Shown in pieces: positions 1-7,396 of a stretch of DNA of 21,903 bases. The number at the start of each line of letters is the position of its first letter. The stretch's first letter is position 1. Below the pieces are notes generated by a model that saw only the letters and a program-made list of their open reading frames with translations, was not told where the DNA came from and did no database searches. The DNA comes from a virus. The position numbers and the translations under genes were made by a program. The DNA lies in IMG/VR virus record IMGVR_UViG_3300030104_006977, positions 11,368-33,270 of that record; one strand, written 5' to 3'.

Positions 1-369
1 ATCAAGGAGGCTTCCCGCTTGGGGGATGTTATTATCATCCTGAATAGCGATGCGTGGCTCGAAGATAAGAAGGGTTATGTTTTTATGCCCTTCGTAGAAA
101 GAGCTTATATTATGAAGAACATCAAGGGTGTTTCTCAGATCACTTCTGTGGAAGACTCAGATGGAACTGTATGCGAGGCTTTGGAGAGAATGAAGCCAGA
201 CTATTTTGGAAATGGTGGTGATAGAACCAAACAAAATACTCCTGAAATGGAAGTATGTGAGCAATTCGGTATCGATACGATTTGGAACTTGGGAGGAGGT
301 AAAGCTCAGAACAGTTCCGGTTTAGTTGAACGTTGCTATCAAAACATCAAAAGATTACGAAAGGAGTAA
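1..369 (+). CDS. Nucleotidylyltransferase of the RfaE/GCT (HxGH) family, N-terminus cut by window edge
   Basis: The frame is open from the first base, so the protein starts before the window; the TTG at 19 is only an internal codon. The visible part matches the second half of the cytidylyl/adenylyltransferase fold seen in RfaE-type ADP-heptose synthases and glycerol-3-phosphate cytidylyltransferase: LGDVIIILNSD (third strand), a lysine-rich loop DKKGY, a helix with FVERAYIMKNIKGV, a VEDSDGT segment followed by LKPD-like MKPDYF, and NGGDRT in the place of the family's KGGDYT. The HxGH ATP-binding motif would lie upstream and cannot be checked. The end, with GKAQNSSGLVER, occupies the position of the STTxIIxRI motif of the family. 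The next gene starts 6 nt downstream. Substrate is unknown; sugar-nucleotide or cofactor activation are both possible. Confidence 0.75.
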   Translation: MKEASRLGDVIIILNSDAWLEDKKGYVFMPFVERAYIMKNIKGVSQITSVEDSDGTVCEALERMKPDYFGNGGDRTKQNTPEMEVCEQFGIDTIWNLGGGKAQNSSGLVERCYQNIKRLRKE

Positions 370-375
370 CACGAT

Positions 376-1020
376 ATGTTTAAAGATATTTATTGGGTCG
401 GAGGCAAAGGAAGCCAGAAAGAAGACAATACAGAGAATACTGTAATCTCTTCTCCAGTGGGTGCTAGAAAAGACGACAACAACGTTGTTGATAGTGTTAA
501 TAATACAATCTATTTTTATTCTGAGGTTCTTCGCCAAAAGAATTTGTTGCTCAACAAAACACTTAGAAACCTTGAGACAAACCTCATCAACCAGACGAAC
601 CTTCTTCGTTCAGAGAACCCTTCTGCTATTCATCTTCACATCAATAGTTATGGAGGAAGTGTATTCGCAGGGCTCTCCAGCGTTGATGTTATTTTGAACA
701 GCAAGGTTCCTGTCTATTCTTATGTTGAGGGTTGTGCTGCTAGTGCTGCCACTTTGATGAGTGTTGTCGCAGAGAAACGATTTATGCACAGAAACTCTTT
801 TATGCTTATCCACCAACTCTCAGGAGGAATGTGGGGAAAGTTTGAAGAGATGAAGGATAGCCTCGAAAACAGTACGTTACTTATGGACGTTCTCAAGAAG
901 ATTTACCTTGAGCACACAAGCATTCCAAAAAGAAAACTTAATGAAATTCTCAAGCGAGATCTGTGGTTTGACGCAGAAGAATGCTTGAAGTATGGACTTG
1001 TAGACGAAATCATCGGATAA
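376..1020 (+). CDS. ClpP-like serine protease
   Basis: 214 aa, close to ClpP length. The Clp/crotonase protease fold is visible from about residue 80: HINSYGGSVFAGL, then the nucleophile segment EGCAASAATLM with Ser123, the His segment MLIHQLSGG with His146, and the Asp195 region LKRDLWFDAEECLKYGLVD. All three catalytic positions of ClpP are therefore present. The first 45 residues are polar and do not match ClpP; they may be a propeptide or adaptor. A good ribosome site (AAGGAG) precedes the ATG by about 10 nt. It lies between a nucleotidylyltransferase and a W8-leader protein. No ClpX/ClpA partner is in the window. It could be a virion-maturation or host-takeover protease; ClpP-fold proteases do serve as prohead proteases in some phages, but which role applies here is not decided by the sequence. 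Confidence 0.85.
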   Translation: MFKDIYWVGGKGSQKEDNTENTVISSPVGARKDDNNVVDSVNNTIYFYSEVLRQKNLLLNKTLRNLETNLINQTNLLRSENPSAIHLHINSYGGSVFAGLSSVDVILNSKVPVYSYVEGCAASAATLMSVVAEKRFMHRNSFMLIHQLSGGMWGKFEEMKDSLENSTLLMDVLKKIYLEHTSIPKRKLNEILKRDLWFDAEECLKYGLVDEIIG

Positions 1021-1033
1021 GGAGAAAAGATAG

Positions 1034-1618
1034 ATGAAGAAGATATTAGATAAGTGGGAAAAATGGCGTGAAAGCATTAATGAATCAAGCCTTTCTCGTG
1101 TTTATGGCCACATCATGGAACACGATAGTGCGATTCTTTCTGCTTTTAGAAATGAATATACTAATAAAGAGAACTACGAAAGAAGTAGAAAATTAAAAGC
1201 TGATCTTCTTTCAAAAGGATATGGAGTTACTAAGGTAAAGGGCTCATTCATTGAAGGTTTTGATACCGATGAAGCGGTAGAAGTCAGTGAACAAAGTATG
1301 TTTGTTGTAAACTTAAAAGACGATAACGATTTTAATTCCAACATTATCAACCATGGTAGCGAATGGGAACAAGATTCAGTGTTGATTATCCCCAAAGGTG
1401 GAAAAGATGCATATCTTTATGGAACCAGTGAGACCAACGATTTCCCGCCATTCCAAGAAAAGCAATTGGTTGGTAGTTTGAAGATGGGAGAAGAGGATGA
1501 GTTTATGACTAGAGTCAGCGGCAGACCTTTTATTTTTAAAGAAGAACTAGAAACTTACGACAACCTTTCTAAGAATTCAAAATGGGCACTTAAGAAGATG
1601 ATTGAGGAGAAAAAATGA
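1034..1618 (+). CDS. Uncharacterised protein with W8 leader, DUF3293-like
   Basis: 194 aa, ATG 13 nt after the ClpP-like gene with GGAG upstream. The N-terminus MKKILDKWEKWRESINE has Trp at position 8, like five other proteins in the window, and a hydrophobic-x-Glu at residues 15-17 followed by Ser-Ser. After it, residues 35-95 have the pattern of the DUF3293 family: SAFRNEYTNKENYERSRKLK, then LLSKGYGVTKVKGSF, then SEQSMFVVN. A second part (about 105-140) contains SEWEQDSVLIIPKGG and reads as a beta-strand pair. No catalytic motif is evident. Function unknown; I infer that residues 1-17 are a leader and the rest is the cargo. Its last bases overlap the kinase gene by 4 nt (ATGA), so the two are translationally coupled. 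Confidence 0.75.
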   Translation: MKKILDKWEKWRESINESSLSRVYGHIMEHDSAILSAFRNEYTNKENYERSRKLKADLLSKGYGVTKVKGSFIEGFDTDEAVEVSEQSMFVVNLKDDNDFNSNIINHGSEWEQDSVLIIPKGGKDAYLYGTSETNDFPPFQEKQLVGSLKMGEEDEFMTRVSGRPFIFKEELETYDNLSKNSKWALKKMIEEKK

Positions 1619-2319
1619 ACCGTGGAAAGGTTGCTATTGTTGAAGGAATCATTGGAGCGGGAAAGAGCACTTTCTCCAAAGAATTAGGACAGGCTCTCGG
1701 AGAAGACACACTGCTTCTCTTGGAGCCTGATGAAAAAAACAATGCTAACCCCTATCTGGCTAGTTTTTACGAAGACCAGGGTAGATGGGCCTTCACAATG
1801 CAGATTCACCTCCTTCAGGCTCGCTATAAGATGCACTTAAACGCACAGTGGCACGCCATGAATGGAAATGGTAATGCTGTGTTGGATCGTTCTTACTTTG
1901 GAGATACGGCTTTTGCTCGGCTTCAAATCAAGAACGGTGTTATGAGCGAGAATGAGTTTCAGACTTATCGAAGTATTTATCATTCAATGACTTCTACGGT
2001 TCTCCTTCCAAACTTCTGTGTACATTTGATGGTCAATCCTGTAATTGCTATTGACCGAATCAAGGCCAGGATGGAAGAGGAGACTGGTAGAAAGTGTGAG
2101 ACAACAATTGATATCGGCTATCTTTACAGCCTTTATGAAGAGAATGTCCATATGATTAACGTCTTACGAAAGCAAGGTGTTGAAATCATTGAAGTTCCTT
2201 GGGATCAAGAGAGAAACTGTAAAAAATCACGGGCCAGTATCGTGAAGAAAGTTGCTAATCAAATTCTTTCTGCTCCTTCACCTTCTCCGTTTTTGGACTT
2301 ACATCGTAGAACAATTTAA
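1615..2319 (+). CDS. Deoxynucleoside kinase (dNK/dCK/dGK family)
   Basis: 234 aa. It phosphorylates deoxynucleosides to dNMPs in nucleotide salvage. The P-loop is EGIIGAGKST (G11-T19), the DRS motif that follows the catalytic strand is at residues 91-93 (LDRSYFGDTAF), and the Arg-rich lid is RIKARMEEETGRK (148-160). The YEDQGRWAFTMQIHLLQAR segment matches the substrate-binding helix (Q, W/F and R positions) of this family. Length is typical. The start overlaps the upstream stop by 4 nt, and tRNA-Thr begins at the base after its stop codon. With the HAD nucleotidase, Nudix hydrolase and PurA-family gene elsewhere in the window, it fits a phage-managed dNTP pool. Which base it prefers cannot be read from the sequence. 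Confidence 0.9.
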   Translation: MNRGKVAIVEGIIGAGKSTFSKELGQALGEDTLLLLEPDEKNNANPYLASFYEDQGRWAFTMQIHLLQARYKMHLNAQWHAMNGNGNAVLDRSYFGDTAFARLQIKNGVMSENEFQTYRSIYHSMTSTVLLPNFCVHLMVNPVIAIDRIKARMEEETGRKCETTIDIGYLYSLYEENVHMINVLRKQGVEIIEVPWDQERNCKKSRASIVKKVANQILSAPSPSPFLDLHRRTI

Positions 2320-2394
2320 GCCCGAATAGCTCAGTGGTAGAGCGGCTGATTTGTAATCAGCGGGTCGGGGGTTCAAATCCCTCTTCGGGCTCCA
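2320..2394 (+). tRNA. tRNA-Thr(TGT)
   Basis: Complete cloverleaf: acceptor GCCCGAA pairs with TTCGGGC; D-arm GCTC/GAGC; anticodon stem GCTGA/TCAGC with loop TTTGTAA, anticodon TGT; T-arm with loop GTTCAAATCC. Discriminator T and an encoded CCA end at 2394. It starts directly after the kinase stop codon, so it must be processed out of the polycistronic transcript. Confidence 0.96.
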
Positions 2395-2413
2395 TTATAC
2401 TATTTATTTTAGA

Positions 2414-2929
2414 ATGACATTAATAGAAAACAAAGTGTTGCTTCTGAACTCTAATTACAGGGTATTACGCTTTGTTCGCTGGAGCAGGGCTTTGAAGCTT
2501 GTCTTCCGTGATAAGGTAGAAATCTTAAGTGAGTGGGATAAAAAAATAAGTTCTTATGAATCCACGCACAACATTCCAGCAATTATCAGATTAAAGAGTA
2601 GAGTGAAATACTTCCCAACACAAGTTAAGTTTACCAAGTTGCTCGTAAAGAAGCGAGACAGTTACACTTGTCAGTATTGTGGAAAGTCACCTACCAAGAA
2701 GAACCTTACCATCGACCACGTAATTCCAAAGTCTCGTGGTGGTAAGACAGATTATCAGAACTGCGTCGTTGCTTGTTATCGGTGCAATAACAAGAAGAAC
2801 AATCGGACGCCTAGTGAGTGTGGTTATAAACTATTAAGAAAACCCAAGGCCCCACCGCTTTCAATTTATTTTGGGTTAGCCGCTGGAACGCAAAGGCATT
2901 CCAGTTGGGAGACATTTTTAAATTTTTAG
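2414..2929 (+). CDS. HNH endonuclease-family protein
   Basis: 171 aa. Residues 1-70 form the leader domain usual in this group (LLLNSNYRVLRFVRWSRALKLV, then a short beta part). The HNH module runs from about 80 to 133: zinc ligands C86 and C89 (TCQYCG), catalytic DH at 101-102 (TIDHVIPKSRGG), the middle Asn in DYQN (116), and the second zinc pair C121/C124 in CYRCNNKK. This domain order is common in stand-alone bacterial and phage HNH proteins and does not resemble a group-I-intron homing enzyme with a split host gene; the neighbours here are intact. It may cut DNA in replication, recombination or host attack. It sits 19 nt after tRNA-Thr; an ACTATTTAT element lies at 2399-2407, just before its start. 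Confidence 0.85.
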   Translation: MTLIENKVLLLNSNYRVLRFVRWSRALKLVFRDKVEILSEWDKKISSYESTHNIPAIIRLKSRVKYFPTQVKFTKLLVKKRDSYTCQYCGKSPTKKNLTIDHVIPKSRGGKTDYQNCVVACYRCNNKKNNRTPSECGYKLLRKPKAPPLSIYFGLAAGTQRHSSWETFLNF

Positions 2930-2937
2930 GAGGAATG

Positions 2938-3141
2938 ATGTCTAATTACGAGATTCATGTTTTAGAGCAAATTGAGATGCTCGCAGAGTATAAGATGGAA
3001 GAAGCCGAAGAGGACTTCGGTAAAGAGATCATCGAGAATTTGTTCTTGAACAAACTCATTGCTATTCATTGCCGCAGCGCATCAATCGATGGCGCATTCT
3101 ACGCTGTCACCCCAAAAGGCAAGCAGTACATCCAGTCTTAG
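2938..3141 (+). CDS. Small winged-helix-like protein, unknown function
   Basis: 67 aa from the ATG at 2938. Two ATGs are adjacent (2935 and 2938); the AGGAGG at 2928-2933 sits better for the second, and that Shine-Dalgarno overlaps the last codons of the HNH gene. The protein is helical and acidic at first (LEQIEMLAEYKMEEAEEDF), followed by LFLNKLIAIHCRSASIDGAFYAVTPKGKQYI, a pattern that resembles a winged-helix recognition helix and wing (YxVTxKGkxyI). No further family assignment. Its stop codon overlaps the stop of the convergent beta-helix gene. Confidence 0.7.
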   Translation: MSNYEIHVLEQIEMLAEYKMEEAEEDFGKEIIENLFLNKLIAIHCRSASIDGAFYAVTPKGKQYIQS

Positions 3142-4430
3142 TCTTTTCCGGTTGTGACTTTGTAAGCAGCGTGCCTATGACGGAGAGTAGGAACGCCTGG
3201 TATGTTCATTGATATAGGGGTTTGGTTTGTCTGAGGATAACCAGACTTCTCTGAGTCAATGACTAGAGGAACATCTGTGTCGGATGTATTCTGGATGATA
3301 AAATCACTGCTTACAAAACTTCCAGAATTATAACCTTCCGCACTAACTCTCCAAATAGCCTCAATAGCTAGAGCCCCGATATCTCTATTTCTTGTTGTTT
3401 GAATGTCAAGATTGGAAATAACATTTTCTCCCCACGCACTTCCGGAAAAATCACCTGCAATTGTTGCATCGCTGGTTCCACCGTTGTAGGCCGACCCATT
3501 TGCTGTAATGTTAAAATTCTGTTCGGCTGCGTCAACATAGCCAGGATCGTCGTTAGAAGTATCACTAACAGTGCCTCCTCCCACTCGATTGGCTGCGGAG
3601 CCGTTTGTAGAATTATATACAACACAATTCTTGACAGTGCCTCCGTCTGCGGCATAAATTGCGTAACCACTTGAATTATAATTACTGTTGGATACAATAC
3701 AATTATAAAAAGTATTACCATCTGCACGATTAGTTCCCGCAATTGATGATTGTCCACCAGAAGAGTCTGTTACATGGCAAGAATCAATAGTCAGTTGCTG
3801 GTTCGTACCCATTCCGTTGTATACAATAAATCCAGTATCCCCGTCAAAATGGCAATCTTGAAAAATACAACTGTTAAATCTTGGAGTCGCAGTGGAATTT
3901 CCAGAGGTTAAAACACTTGCAGCGCTGGCTGTGATCGTTTGGAATTTACAAGCAACAACTTCTGATTGACCTGGAGCACTAACAGCGGACCCCTCTAGGA
4001 GTCCTGTGAATGTACATTGGTCATATTTATTTCTTAGCGCATTATCATTTCCATTTGAAGATTGGCACGCAAACGTGATAGAGCCAGTAAGAATGAATCC
4101 TCTAAGAATAGTGTAATGATACATCTTAAAGATATAATTATCTCTTTCAGCATTAATCGTAACATTATACGACGACGTCACCGCTTGGATGGTTAGGTTC
4201 TTTTTTATCGCCTCGGCAGCGCCAAAGCTTTGCAATTGCAAAAGACTCTCATAGTAAGTTGCAGGACCAGAAGCACTTGGATAAACCAAAATCGTATCCC
4301 CGTTGCCATAGCCATTTCCTGAACCATTAGACGCTATATCAATTGCACCACTAATGGTCAACTTGGAAGTCCCAATGGAAGTACCATTGTTTGAATCGCT
4401 ACCAGTTGGAGTTACGTATAACGTAGCCAT
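3138..4430 (-). CDS. Right-handed beta-helix protein (DUF1565-like), candidate tail fibre, tailspike or adhesin
   Basis: 430 aa, no signal peptide. The start MATLYVTPTGSDSNNG is the hallmark opening of DUF1565/pectate-lyase-type beta-helix proteins (YVsptGsDsNnGt), followed by a GDTILVYPS turn and YYESLLQL. From about 75 to 320 the protein shows short strands rich in Asn, Gly, Ser and Thr with repeated turn patterns such as FNSCIFQDCHF, IDSCHVTDS, FYNCIVSNS and VKNCVVYNS, as expected of stacked coils. The C-terminal 110 residues are a separate domain ending RHRHAAYKV. It follows the acidic 244-aa gene by 3 nt. Phage beta-helix proteins of this type usually bind or cut surface polysaccharide; no catalytic residues are assignable, so receptor binding is inference. 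Confidence 0.8.
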   Translation of the reverse strand: MATLYVTPTGSDSNNGTSIGTSKLTISGAIDIASNGSGNGYGNGDTILVYPSASGPATYYESLLQLQSFGAAEAIKKNLTIQAVTSSYNVTINAERDNYIFKMYHYTILRGFILTGSITFACQSSNGNDNALRNKYDQCTFTGLLEGSAVSAPGQSEVVACKFQTITASAASVLTSGNSTATPRFNSCIFQDCHFDGDTGFIVYNGMGTNQQLTIDSCHVTDSSGGQSSIAGTNRADGNTFYNCIVSNSNYNSSGYAIYAADGGTVKNCVVYNSTNGSAANRVGGGTVSDTSNDDPGYVDAAEQNFNITANGSAYNGGTSDATIAGDFSGSAWGENVISNLDIQTTRNRDIGALAIEAIWRVSAEGYNSGSFVSSDFIIQNTSDTDVPLVIDSEKSGYPQTNQTPISMNIPGVPTLRHRHAAYKVTTGKD

Positions 4431-4433
4431 TGT

Positions 4434-5168
4434 TTAAAACCCCAGTTCTTCTTCACCTGTCTCCGCAGCCTCGATCTCAGCCTCTTCAGCGCCTGTGTCT
4501 GGCTCTGGAACTGTGGTTTGAAGCTCGTCCTCAAACTTGTTGAAATAGAGTTTGATGTTGGTAAGGAGATATTCGTAGAAAACATCTTGGTCTTCTTTGT
4601 TGGAGAGCATGTCGTAAGAATCTACAATGTTCTGCTCAATCTTCTTGAAAGTGGTATAAGCCATATTACGACCGGTCTTATCCTCACCTTCAATGCCGAA
4701 CTCTTCTACTTCTGCGTCTTCGACCTCTTCCTCTTCTGGCTCGATGTCAATAAACTTTTCACCTTTGTCATCGTCACCTACACGGACGGAGATTTCATCT
4801 TCCTGTTCCTCAAGAGGAGTATCGTCATCAATTCTCTGAGTGGCTAATGTATTTTCCGTAGCATTTAGGATATGAGCGCTAAAAGACTGTCTCTGCTCCT
4901 CACTTGTTGTGAGTTGCTTGTAATCATCTTCTAGGACGGGAACAATTCTTTTAAGTAAGTCTTCAAGAACATTAATTCCTGTGTTCTCGTGTGGAACTTT
5001 GTCGCCAACAGCGGCTTTTTCTTGAAGTAACATCTCTCTGATAATTCCTCTCAGTTGTGTTTCTTCATCAAGCTCTTGTTGTTTCTTCTCTGTAACAAAT
5101 TTAATCGCTTCACGAATGTGCTCACGAAGTGCTAATTCCTCTAAAAATTGTTTTCTATCAATCTGCAT
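4434..5168 (-). CDS. Acidic helical phage protein, unknown function
   Basis: 244 aa. Residues 1-50 are helical and carry hydrophobic/charged repeats (QFLEELALREHIREAIKF and LRGIIREMLLQE) that resemble the leader helices of other proteins in this window. Residues 110-160 are extremely acidic (DEISVRVGDDDKGEKF, EPEEEEVEDAEVEEF), residues 165-215 are helical with aromatic positions, and the last 25 residues are again Glu-rich. Such composition is seen in scaffold-like, chaperone-like or DNA-mimic phage proteins. The start overlaps the upstream stop by one base (TAATG); GGGAG lies 8 nt before it. A candidate late promoter sits 23 nt upstream, inside the preceding gene. No family was recognised with confidence. 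Confidence 0.8.
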   Translation of the reverse strand: MQIDRKQFLEELALREHIREAIKFVTEKKQQELDEETQLRGIIREMLLQEKAAVGDKVPHENTGINVLEDLLKRIVPVLEDDYKQLTTSEEQRQSFSAHILNATENTLATQRIDDDTPLEEQEDEISVRVGDDDKGEKFIDIEPEEEEVEDAEVEEFGIEGEDKTGRNMAYTTFKKIEQNIVDSYDMLSNKEDQDVFYEYLLTNIKLYFNKFEDELQTTVPEPDTGAEEAEIEAAETGEEELGF

Positions 5169-7381
5169 TATTTTGCTCCCATCTTCTTTAATAAGTAGTC
5201 TAAAATCTTCTCAACGAGTTCGTCTTCTCTAATTAGGCCGTTGAAATTGTTTTTCTTTTTGGTTCCAGCGTAGCCAGCGCCCATTCCTCCACCCATTGAT
5301 GAAGTCTCTTCCAAGCCATCCTCTTCAAGGGCCGAGAAGCCCACAGGACCGCTCTTAGCTCTTTTACTTGGTCTTTTCTTTGTGTAAGGGCTTCCGGGCT
5401 TCTGAGGGCCAGATCCGAGCATTTTATGCCAGTCTTTCATGTAGCTCTTGATTCGCTCGCTGTCCTTCTGATAATCTCGCTCGTCTAGCACCTCTTCTAC
5501 TAGCCCACGAATATAGGAAAGAAGCTCGTCTCTTTTTGATTTTTTTTTATTTTCGGGCAGTGCGCCTGATAAGCCGAGAACTTTAAGTATTTCTTCTTTC
5601 TTTCCCATCGCATCGTCAGGGACGAAGGATAGGACCTTTTCTATGTCGCCTTCTTTCGCTGCGACTCGGATATCTGTAGCGCTTAAGTTTTCGGTTGGGT
5701 CAAATGCGTATTGAAGAGGGTTAGGAACTCTAACTCCTTCACCAGCATACTTTTGCATGTTGTTAGCAAAGCGGGACTGGTCTCCTCCCTTAGTGCTAGT
5801 TCCCAAGATAACACAATCCCCTGGCTCGGCCTGCTCACCTACAAAGTCGAGGGAGGCACGAACTGGAGAGCGCATTGGGGAAAGCTGAACTTCAACATTT
5901 GGAAGGCCAGCGGTGTATAGGTTCCAAAGAGCCAAGGACTGCTCATTATCCACGTCTGATTGTGTTTCTGGATTGAAACTCTTTCTCTCGCTTGCTTTGA
6001 TTGGTGAGATCATAACAATAACTTTTCCACCATTTCCGACGATGGAACTATAATGTTTCACCATGTCGTAGTGGCCTCTGTGAGGTGGCTTGAAAGCACC
6101 TGGTACAATTGCTACCAATCGCTCACAACGTTCTAATGTTCCACCCTCCTCCTGTTCGGCAAGAGATAAAGGTGGAACACTTCCACGACCATACCTAAAC
6201 AGACCCAGGATTTGGTTGATAGGGGCAAAGTTACCAGTGAACTTATAAGTCTGCCCGTCATAATCAAACACAAAACCTTCCGCAGCCGTAGAGATGTTTT
6301 CAACACCCTTCAGCTTACGCATCTGTTGATTCAGTATTGCTATAGCTTCTTCACTTCCTGAAGCTTCAATAGCATCAATTGCTTTTGAAACTTCTTGTCT
6401 TATTCTACTCACCTCCTTGGGGTTGTCTAAAATGAAAGCACTCTGAAGACCCTTTAGCATTTCAACTGAAAAGTCGTGGACGATATCTTCGATTGGAGCA
6501 ATGGCATCTTTTAAAAGTTTTTTTGAACTCTTGACGATGGCTCTTACGATTTCTTTCTTCTCTTTGTCGAGACCTTTTACAACGTGATTGAAGGTAACTC
6601 CCTTAACTCCAAGCATTCTTTGGAGAAGTAGCTTTTTACTGTCCTCGGGCAAATCTACGTTGGCTTCAATAAATGGTACGATGCGGGCAACCAGGTAATC
6701 GGCAATAGTGTGATTATCGCTGATCCCTGCTGCTTGTGTCGCTTGTTCAATTCTTGAGATGGTCTTGGTAAGTTCTGTATCATCTCCAAGTCCTTCTAAA
6801 TTCCTAATAGCATTCTTTTGAATGTTGTATTCATCATCTTCGATGGACTGTTGCATTTTTTCAAGCGCAGCATCCAAAGTCGCAGCGTTCTTGGAAATGT
6901 CAACATCTTTGATAGTACCTGTCTCTCTATCGAACTCTGCGTGACCTACATCATGGATGTTCAAGGTCTTAGTGTCGTAGTTAATTACGTTTGCTGTCCG
7001 AGGGTCTTGGATTTCGGCATTATAATAAATGTTAGCGTCAGGGCCAAATATTTCTACTTGAACCTCTTGGGGGAGGGAGCGAACGGCTTTTTCAAACGCT
7101 TGAAACGATTCATTGAATGTTTTTTCTAAGGCTCCTCGTCCAGCAAATTTCTGGGCTAGACCAGCGGGTGATAATCCGCCTGTCTTAATGTTGCCCTTGT
7201 TTCGTGCAGCACGAGCTTCTCCGTCTTTTACAGAATAAGAAATGAACAGATTCTGACCGTCAGTCTTCTCTGTCCCTTCCAATTCACCTGCGGAGGCTGC
7301 TGTAAAGATGTCTTTAATCTTTGTAAAAGTGAGACCAGGGTTCTCATAAATGTGGGACATATGTCCTGCTACGCCACCCAT
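5168..7381 (-). CDS. Fusion of ligase-like covalent nucleotidyltransferase and HxGH nucleotidyltransferase
   Basis: 737 aa. The N-terminal half has the motifs of the DNA/RNA ligase superfamily: motif I EKTDGQN with candidate nucleophile Lys39, an AARNKGNI segment (residues 58-65) near the usual Arg, motif III VEIFG (109-113), then a long helical insertion (about 155-360), and motif IV AEGFVF (367-372) with TYKFTGN holding a motif V-like Lys380. The second half begins at 423 with VAIVPGAFKPPHRGH, where HRGH (434-437) is the HxGH site, and continues to LSATDIR (566-572), the equivalent of the ISSTxIR motif; this is the NMNAT/cytidylyltransferase fold. The last 130 residues are charged and end in the helix ELVEKILDYLLKKM. 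SD AGGAG is 8 nt before the ATG. Similar proteins are known in large marine myoviruses; the substrate is not known. RNA repair, NAD metabolism or protein modification are possible. Confidence 0.85.
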   Translation of the reverse strand: MGGVAGHMSHIYENPGLTFTKIKDIFTAASAGELEGTEKTDGQNLFISYSVKDGEARAARNKGNIKTGGLSPAGLAQKFAGRGALEKTFNESFQAFEKAVRSLPQEVQVEIFGPDANIYYNAEIQDPRTANVINYDTKTLNIHDVGHAEFDRETGTIKDVDISKNAATLDAALEKMQQSIEDDEYNIQKNAIRNLEGLGDDTELTKTISRIEQATQAAGISDNHTIADYLVARIVPFIEANVDLPEDSKKLLLQRMLGVKGVTFNHVVKGLDKEKKEIVRAIVKSSKKLLKDAIAPIEDIVHDFSVEMLKGLQSAFILDNPKEVSRIRQEVSKAIDAIEASGSEEAIAILNQQMRKLKGVENISTAAEGFVFDYDGQTYKFTGNFAPINQILGLFRYGRGSVPPLSLAEQEEGGTLERCERLVAIVPGAFKPPHRGHYDMVKHYSSIVGNGGKVIVMISPIKASERKSFNPETQSDVDNEQSLALWNLYTAGLPNVEVQLSPMRSPVRASLDFVGEQAEPGDCVILGTSTKGGDQSRFANNMQKYAGEGVRVPNPLQYAFDPTENLSATDIRVAAKEGDIEKVLSFVPDDAMGKKEEILKVLGLSGALPENKKKSKRDELLSYIRGLVEEVLDERDYQKDSERIKSYMKDWHKMLGSGPQKPGSPYTKKRPSKRAKSGPVGFSALEEDGLEETSSMGGGMGAGYAGTKKKNNFNGLIREDELVEKILDYLLKKMGAK
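5191..5199 (-). promoter_or_regulatory. Candidate late-promoter element ACTACTTAT
   Basis: On the minus strand ACTACTTATTAAAG lies 22 nt before the ATG of the acidic 244-aa gene, with GGGAG in between. The same core recurs at 8109-8117, 18325-18333 and 21784-21792 with 21-25 nt spacing to a start. It also encodes part of the upstream protein's last residues, so coincidence is possible for this copy. Confidence 0.35.
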
Positions 7382-7396
7382 TAAAAAGTCTCCTGA

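Noticed and set aside
2414-2929. HNH protein as a homing endonuclease of an intron or intein
   Set aside because: Neighbouring genes and the tRNA are intact and there is no sign of a split gene or intron boundaries.
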